64,000 nucleotides of DNA. It comes from Pseudobdellovibrio exovorus JSS. GTDB taxonomy: Bacteria > Bdellovibrionota > Bdellovibrionia > Bdellovibrionales > Bdellovibrionaceae. The stretch spans positions 1,774,248 to 1,838,247 of the forward strand of contig NC_020813.1 in assembly GCF_000348725.1 (NCBI RefSeq), written 5' to 3'. A program made the position numbers and the translations under genes. The notes beneath the pieces were generated by a model. The model was not told the origin of the DNA. It saw only the letters and a list, made by a program, of their open reading frames with translations, and did not search any database. Every line of letters starts with the position of its first letter. The stretch's first letter is position 1. Below are positions 60,333 to 64,000 of this stretch, one piece after another.

Positions 60333-61433
60333 ATGGCTTTACAAGTGGGAATCGTCGGGCTTCCGAACGTGGGAAAATCAACATTATTCAATGCTTTAAC
60401 ATCAGCTAAGGCTGAGGCAGCGAACTACCCCTTCTGCACTATCGATCCAAACGTAGGCATTGTAACTGTACCTGATCCGCGCCTAGATAAAATCACGGGC
60501 TTCGTAAAACCTCAAAGCGTTGTTCCGACAACAATGGAGTTCGTGGACATCGCAGGTATCGTAAAAGGTGCCAGCCAAGGTGAAGGCTTAGGAAATCAAT
60601 TCTTAGGACATATCAAACAGACAGATGCTATCGTGCACGTGGTTCGTTGTTTTGATGATCCAAATGTTATTCACGTATCTGGTAGCGTTGATCCATTACG
60701 CGATATGGATGTGATCAACACAGAGTTGATGTTAGCCGATTACGAAACTGTTGATAAAAAATTAAAACGTATTGAAAAAGCGGCGAAGACCTCTGCTGAT
60801 CCTAAAGTAAAAATGGATTTAGACGTGACTCAACGTCTTCATCAAGCTTTAGCACAAGGAAAACCCGCTCGTTCTGTTGTTCTGAATGACTTAGAAGCTC
60901 CTTATGCACGCGAATTGCATTTATTGACGAGCAAACCAGTTCTTTATGCTTGCAACGTTTCAGATACAGACTTTGCAGCTGGCGGAAATGACTGGGTTCG
61001 CGCTGTTGAAAAACGTGCGGCTGAAGAAAACAATAAAACTATTTTGATTTGCTCGGCTATGGAAGCAGAAATTGCTCAGTTACCACCAGAAGAAAGAACA
61101 GAGTTCTTATCTAGTATGGGAGCCACAGAGCCAGGCTTAAATCGTCTGATTCGTGAAGCCTACGCGCTTTTAGGTCTTGCAACTTACTTCACTGCTGGTG
61201 AAAAAGAAGTGCGCGCATGGACCATCAAAATCGGTATGAAAGCTCCACAAGCTGCTGGTGTGATCCACACCGACTTCGAAAAAGGGTTCATCCGCGCTGA
61301 GGCTTATCACTGTGAAGATTTATTCACTTTAAAGTCGGAAGCGGCAGTTAAAGTTGCTGGTAAATACCGCTCTGAAGGGAAAGACTACACCGTCAAAGAC
61401 GGTGATATTCTATTCTTTAAATTCAACGTTTAA
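60333..61433 (+). CDS. ychF: Redox-regulated ribosome-binding GTPase/ATPase YchF (Obg family)
   Basis: 366 residues. The P-loop is GLPNVGKST (9-17), then FCTIDPNVGIV (switch I), FVDIAGIVKGASQGEGLGN (G3 and switch II) and CNVSDTD in place of the GTPase NKxD, typical of YchF, which prefers ATP. The C-terminus is a TGS domain (TWTIKIGMKAPQAAGVIH and AYHCEDLFTL). YchF binds ribosomes and affects oxidative-stress tolerance. AAGCGAGGATCT precedes the ATG. It ends 1 base before the convergent lytic transglycosylase gene. Confidence 0.95.
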   Translation: MALQVGIVGLPNVGKSTLFNALTSAKAEAANYPFCTIDPNVGIVTVPDPRLDKITGFVKPQSVVPTTMEFVDIAGIVKGASQGEGLGNQFLGHIKQTDAIVHVVRCFDDPNVIHVSGSVDPLRDMDVINTELMLADYETVDKKLKRIEKAAKTSADPKVKMDLDVTQRLHQALAQGKPARSVVLNDLEAPYARELHLLTSKPVLYACNVSDTDFAAGGNDWVRAVEKRAAEENNKTILICSAMEAEIAQLPPEERTEFLSSMGATEPGLNRLIREAYALLGLATYFTAGEKEVRAWTIKIGMKAPQAAGVIHTDFEKGFIRAEAYHCEDLFTLKSEAAVKVAGKYRSEGKDYTVKDGDILFFKFNV

Positions 61434-61434
61434 T

Positions 61435-63786
61435 TTATTCTGCTGATTTTTCTTTAGAAGCAACTTCGCGGTCTTTATCAAAAGGCCATTCTTCTTTAAG
61501 GACGATCGGCTCGCGTAGTTTAAATGGATTCTTTTCAATGAGCCATTTCGTCGACGCAAAATCTAATTTGTCATCGTACAGCTTCGTGTATGTCAAATAA
61601 TAGCTCATTACTCTTTTAACGTACGCGCGTGTTTCATTAAATGGAATGTGCTCAATGAAAACGTCGTAATCCGTATTCGTGCCATCTTTTTCTTTGAAGT
61701 TGCGTAACCACAACTTCACACGATGTGGACCACCATTATAGGCAGCAGCCATAAGTGGATACTGATTCCCCAGCTCATCCGAAAGTTTTCTTAAATACAT
61801 AGCTCCGTACTTAACAGCAGTCGGAGGCTCAAAAAGATCACCAACTTTGTGGTCCTCTTTCAACATGATCGCCACTTTTTGTGATGTGTACGGCATAAAC
61901 TGCATTAAACCCACTGCACCCACCGGAGAAATCGCATCGTACTTGTACTGCGTTTCGGCTTTCATGATCGACCAAATTAAATAAGGTGAAATATCACGCT
62001 TGCCACCCTCTTTTTCGACATCTTTGACATAGGCCTTCGGATACAGCGATGTCCACAGAAGATTGTCCTCTTTCAAGTCTAACCTTTTACCTGATGGAGG
62101 ATTCACTCCGTTTGAAAGAGCTAAAGCGCGGTTATAAAACTCTTTATCTAAATAATAGCGAATCAATGGCTCGGCTTGGATTTTATTTGTCAGAGGACTA
62201 CCTGAAAGTGTTTTTTCGACTTCGAACAAATGCCACTTTGCAAGGTCACGATAACCCCACTTAATTAAATCGTCGGCCCATGACATTTCATTTTGTAATT
62301 CTTTTGAGGTGTAGACGGTTAAACCTTTTGTCTTTTTATCATCCTCACCTAGATCTTCTTCATTGGCTATTTGAATACTGCCCTCGTCTGTAGAGCCGAG
62401 ATCACCAAAGAAGGCATCGTAATCTTGAAGCATCATCCATGATGAGTTTCCATCAGGCAAAACAAAGAACCCACGCCCTGCACGCATATTGCCAATGTGA
62501 GCTTGTAATAGCTCTGATGTAGCGAAATCTTTATAGGACTCATAACGAAGCCACGCTAAATAATTGTAATAGCTAAAAAATCGTCCATCACGCACAGGCT
62601 GAGCCAACTGTTTAAAGTACTCTACCGCCTGCACGCGATTGTCCATATTCCATTCGGCTTGAGCTAACCAATACAAGTTACGAGCTTTGTCTCGCGCCCA
62701 CTTTTGATTGGCTAACAGCGCTTCTTTCGCCTTAGGAGCATCTTTATCTAAGTAATAGCACCACGCTCTTAACCATGTCAGATCATCATATTCGCGTGTT
62801 TTATTTTTACGCTTATGCGACGCATGCGTGTTGATCAACGTTGTTAAAATTTTGGAAGCCTCTTTATAGCGACGTGTTTGATAAAACAAAAATGCTTTCT
62901 GATAGGTGTACTCGCGGCGGCGACGATCATTTCCAGCAGAAGATATAATGTTATTCACGACTTCTTCTGCTTTTTTCAACTCTCCAGCTCGAATCGCAAT
63001 GTAAAAAAAGTTCGCGTAGTACTCATCGAAGTTTTTCAAATCATCCGCATAAGGGCTTAGAGTTTCAAAAGCCGAAGTGGGATCACCAACATTTGTGTAA
63101 AATACTGCCTGTACGAAAGCTTTTTCCCAGCCGCTCAGTTTTCGTAAGTTGATGAACTCATTAACTTCGCTTTGTGCTTTCCCCTCTTCACCAGCAAAAA
63201 TTAACATGCGTGTTCTGTAAGTAAAGTCTCGAAATGTCATTTCGCAAGTTTCAAGGCCTAAAATCACTTCACTTAAAGCCAATGTTGGCTGCGATAACCA
63301 ACGCTGTCTTTCTGTCTGACAGAGTTCTTTTAAGTTTTTATTTTTTAGAATCCACTTCAAATACAGAAGTTCATATTCAAAGCCTTCGGGCTGAGCTCGC
63401 AAGTTCGCCAACATGGACTTCGCAATACGAGGAAACTCTGGCAATCCCGCTGTCGTATCCGCTTTAGATTCGACGTCAATTTCTAGAATTTTTTTTAAAG
63501 AGTCATGCTGAAGCTTCAGCATCTTTTTACTTTTAGCCAACTCTTGGTAAAGCTGCCAAAACATCGCCGTTGAATTTTCATTCATAGCCATGAAATATTT
63601 TTTATAGGATTGCTCTTCAAAACTTTTAGGATTCCATTTATTCAGGCTGGTGCGCGCACTTACCTTTTTTCCTTCAGATCTATATTTGAAATAGTCTTCA
63701 AGATGATTAGCCAACGCCGTACTGCTAAGCAAGAAAGCCGTGATGCAAGTAAGAACTGTTCTGAAGCGGAGTGTTTTCGTTTTCAT
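61435..63786 (-). CDS. slt: Soluble lytic murein transglycosylase (Slt70-like)
   Basis: The ATG at 63786 is chosen with AAAGG ten bases ahead, over a TTG three codons earlier. The product has 783 residues. A signal peptide (VLTCITAFLLSSTALA) is followed by a long helical superhelix (TPR-like repeats, about 30-570). The C-terminal SLT domain (about 600-740) has the catalytic Glu in LIWSIMKAETQYKYDAIS, then PVGAVGLMQFMPYTS and AAYNGGPHRV. It cleaves peptidoglycan to form 1,6-anhydro muropeptides in the periplasm. Length and layout match Slt70. It convergently abuts ychF with a 1-base gap. Confidence 0.93.
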   Translation of the reverse strand: MKTKTLRFRTVLTCITAFLLSSTALANHLEDYFKYRSEGKKVSARTSLNKWNPKSFEEQSYKKYFMAMNENSTAMFWQLYQELAKSKKMLKLQHDSLKKILEIDVESKADTTAGLPEFPRIAKSMLANLRAQPEGFEYELLYLKWILKNKNLKELCQTERQRWLSQPTLALSEVILGLETCEMTFRDFTYRTRMLIFAGEEGKAQSEVNEFINLRKLSGWEKAFVQAVFYTNVGDPTSAFETLSPYADDLKNFDEYYANFFYIAIRAGELKKAEEVVNNIISSAGNDRRRREYTYQKAFLFYQTRRYKEASKILTTLINTHASHKRKNKTREYDDLTWLRAWCYYLDKDAPKAKEALLANQKWARDKARNLYWLAQAEWNMDNRVQAVEYFKQLAQPVRDGRFFSYYNYLAWLRYESYKDFATSELLQAHIGNMRAGRGFFVLPDGNSSWMMLQDYDAFFGDLGSTDEGSIQIANEEDLGEDDKKTKGLTVYTSKELQNEMSWADDLIKWGYRDLAKWHLFEVEKTLSGSPLTNKIQAEPLIRYYLDKEFYNRALALSNGVNPPSGKRLDLKEDNLLWTSLYPKAYVKDVEKEGGKRDISPYLIWSIMKAETQYKYDAISPVGAVGLMQFMPYTSQKVAIMLKEDHKVGDLFEPPTAVKYGAMYLRKLSDELGNQYPLMAAAYNGGPHRVKLWLRNFKEKDGTNTDYDVFIEHIPFNETRAYVKRVMSYYLTYTKLYDDKLDFASTKWLIEKNPFKLREPIVLKEEWPFDKDREVASKEKSAE

Positions 63787-64000
63787 CAATTTCAATACCT
63801 TTGCTTTGAACCTCTGTTATGTTAACTCTGATCCTCTAGTAAAATCAAAGAACAAAACTATTTTAGTATGTCAGTCTTGCAGCGCTTACAGATCTTCCTA
63901 AGAAGGAAAATCAGAAGACAAAATTGGTACGTAGTAAGACTGGCCAGTGGTAGTAATCACGTGGAGCAAACACATCACACAGACCAAAGTCTCAGTAAAA
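63787..64000. other. Right-edge region, no assignable gene
   Basis: The 214 bases upstream of the transglycosylase contain its promoter region and two readings open to the edge. On the plus strand an ATG at 63868 reads 44 codons without a stop (basic, no ribosome site). On the minus strand a frame ending at about 63898 reads ...SYYVPILSSDFPS. Neither matches a family I know, and both may be chance. Confidence 0.3.

Overview
The window looks like chromosome from a Bdellovibrio-like predatory bacterium (Bdellovibrionota). This is an inference from gene content: many secreted proteins and lipoproteins, secreted nucleases, a subtilase with an Ig-like tail, a huge phage-tail-fibre-like surface protein paired with a small lipoprotein, PilZ and hybrid-kinase signalling, and moderate GC with few strong Shine-Dalgarno sites. 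No rRNA is present and there is one tRNA gene, so the species cannot be fixed from the window.

Layout. 1-4194 (minus): an operon for URC-type uracil catabolism, with mmsA, a URC1-like GTP cyclohydrolase II homologue, URC4 (DUF1688) and the cut-off start of upp. 4314-11906: an S1/CvfB-like protein, a DUF2799 lipoprotein unit, a secreted HNH nuclease, two unknown cytosolic proteins, a metallophosphoesterase lipoprotein and an orphan PstS. 12193-12269: tRNA with a CAT anticodon. 12442-21232 (minus): a visibly AT-rich defence island holding a complete type I Wadjet system (jetABCD), an ASCH-domain protein and an AbiE-like nucleotidyltransferase/winged-helix pair. A putative small RNA and its terminator lie just beyond.

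21550-35743: small secreted proteins, a SIMPL protein, a DsbD/UreH-like membrane protein, an operon for the compatible solute glucosylglycerol (ggpPS-pgi-P-loop kinase), DUF218, NADH dehydrogenase II, an EamA exporter, a predicted secreted PD-(D/E)XK nuclease and a hybrid histidine kinase. 35755-42734: an ABC-F ATPase, a lipoprotein pair, HEAT and coiled-coil proteins, and dihydroorotase. 42751-47872 (minus): a 1621-residue repeat fibre coupled to a lipoprotein, resembling the mosaic adhesive trimer fibres of Bdellovibrio. 48119-52842: a GNAT-like/haem-oxygenase-like pair, a PAS-like protein, a histidine kinase and a subtilase.

53001-63786: mostly conserved housekeeping genes. These are uppP-mscS, a PilZ protein, an AmiC-type amidase, rph-rdgB, prs, rplY, pth, ychF and a Slt-type lytic transglycosylase. 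They link cell-wall turnover, nucleotide quality control and translation.

The most notable units are the fibre/lipoprotein pair, the tRNA-linked Wadjet/AbiE-like/ASCH island, the putative acyltransferase plus haem-oxygenase-like oxidase pair, the URC operon with its own semialdehyde dehydrogenase, and the glucosylglycerol operon with its repeat-rich leader. All function calls come from reading motifs by eye. No database search was run.
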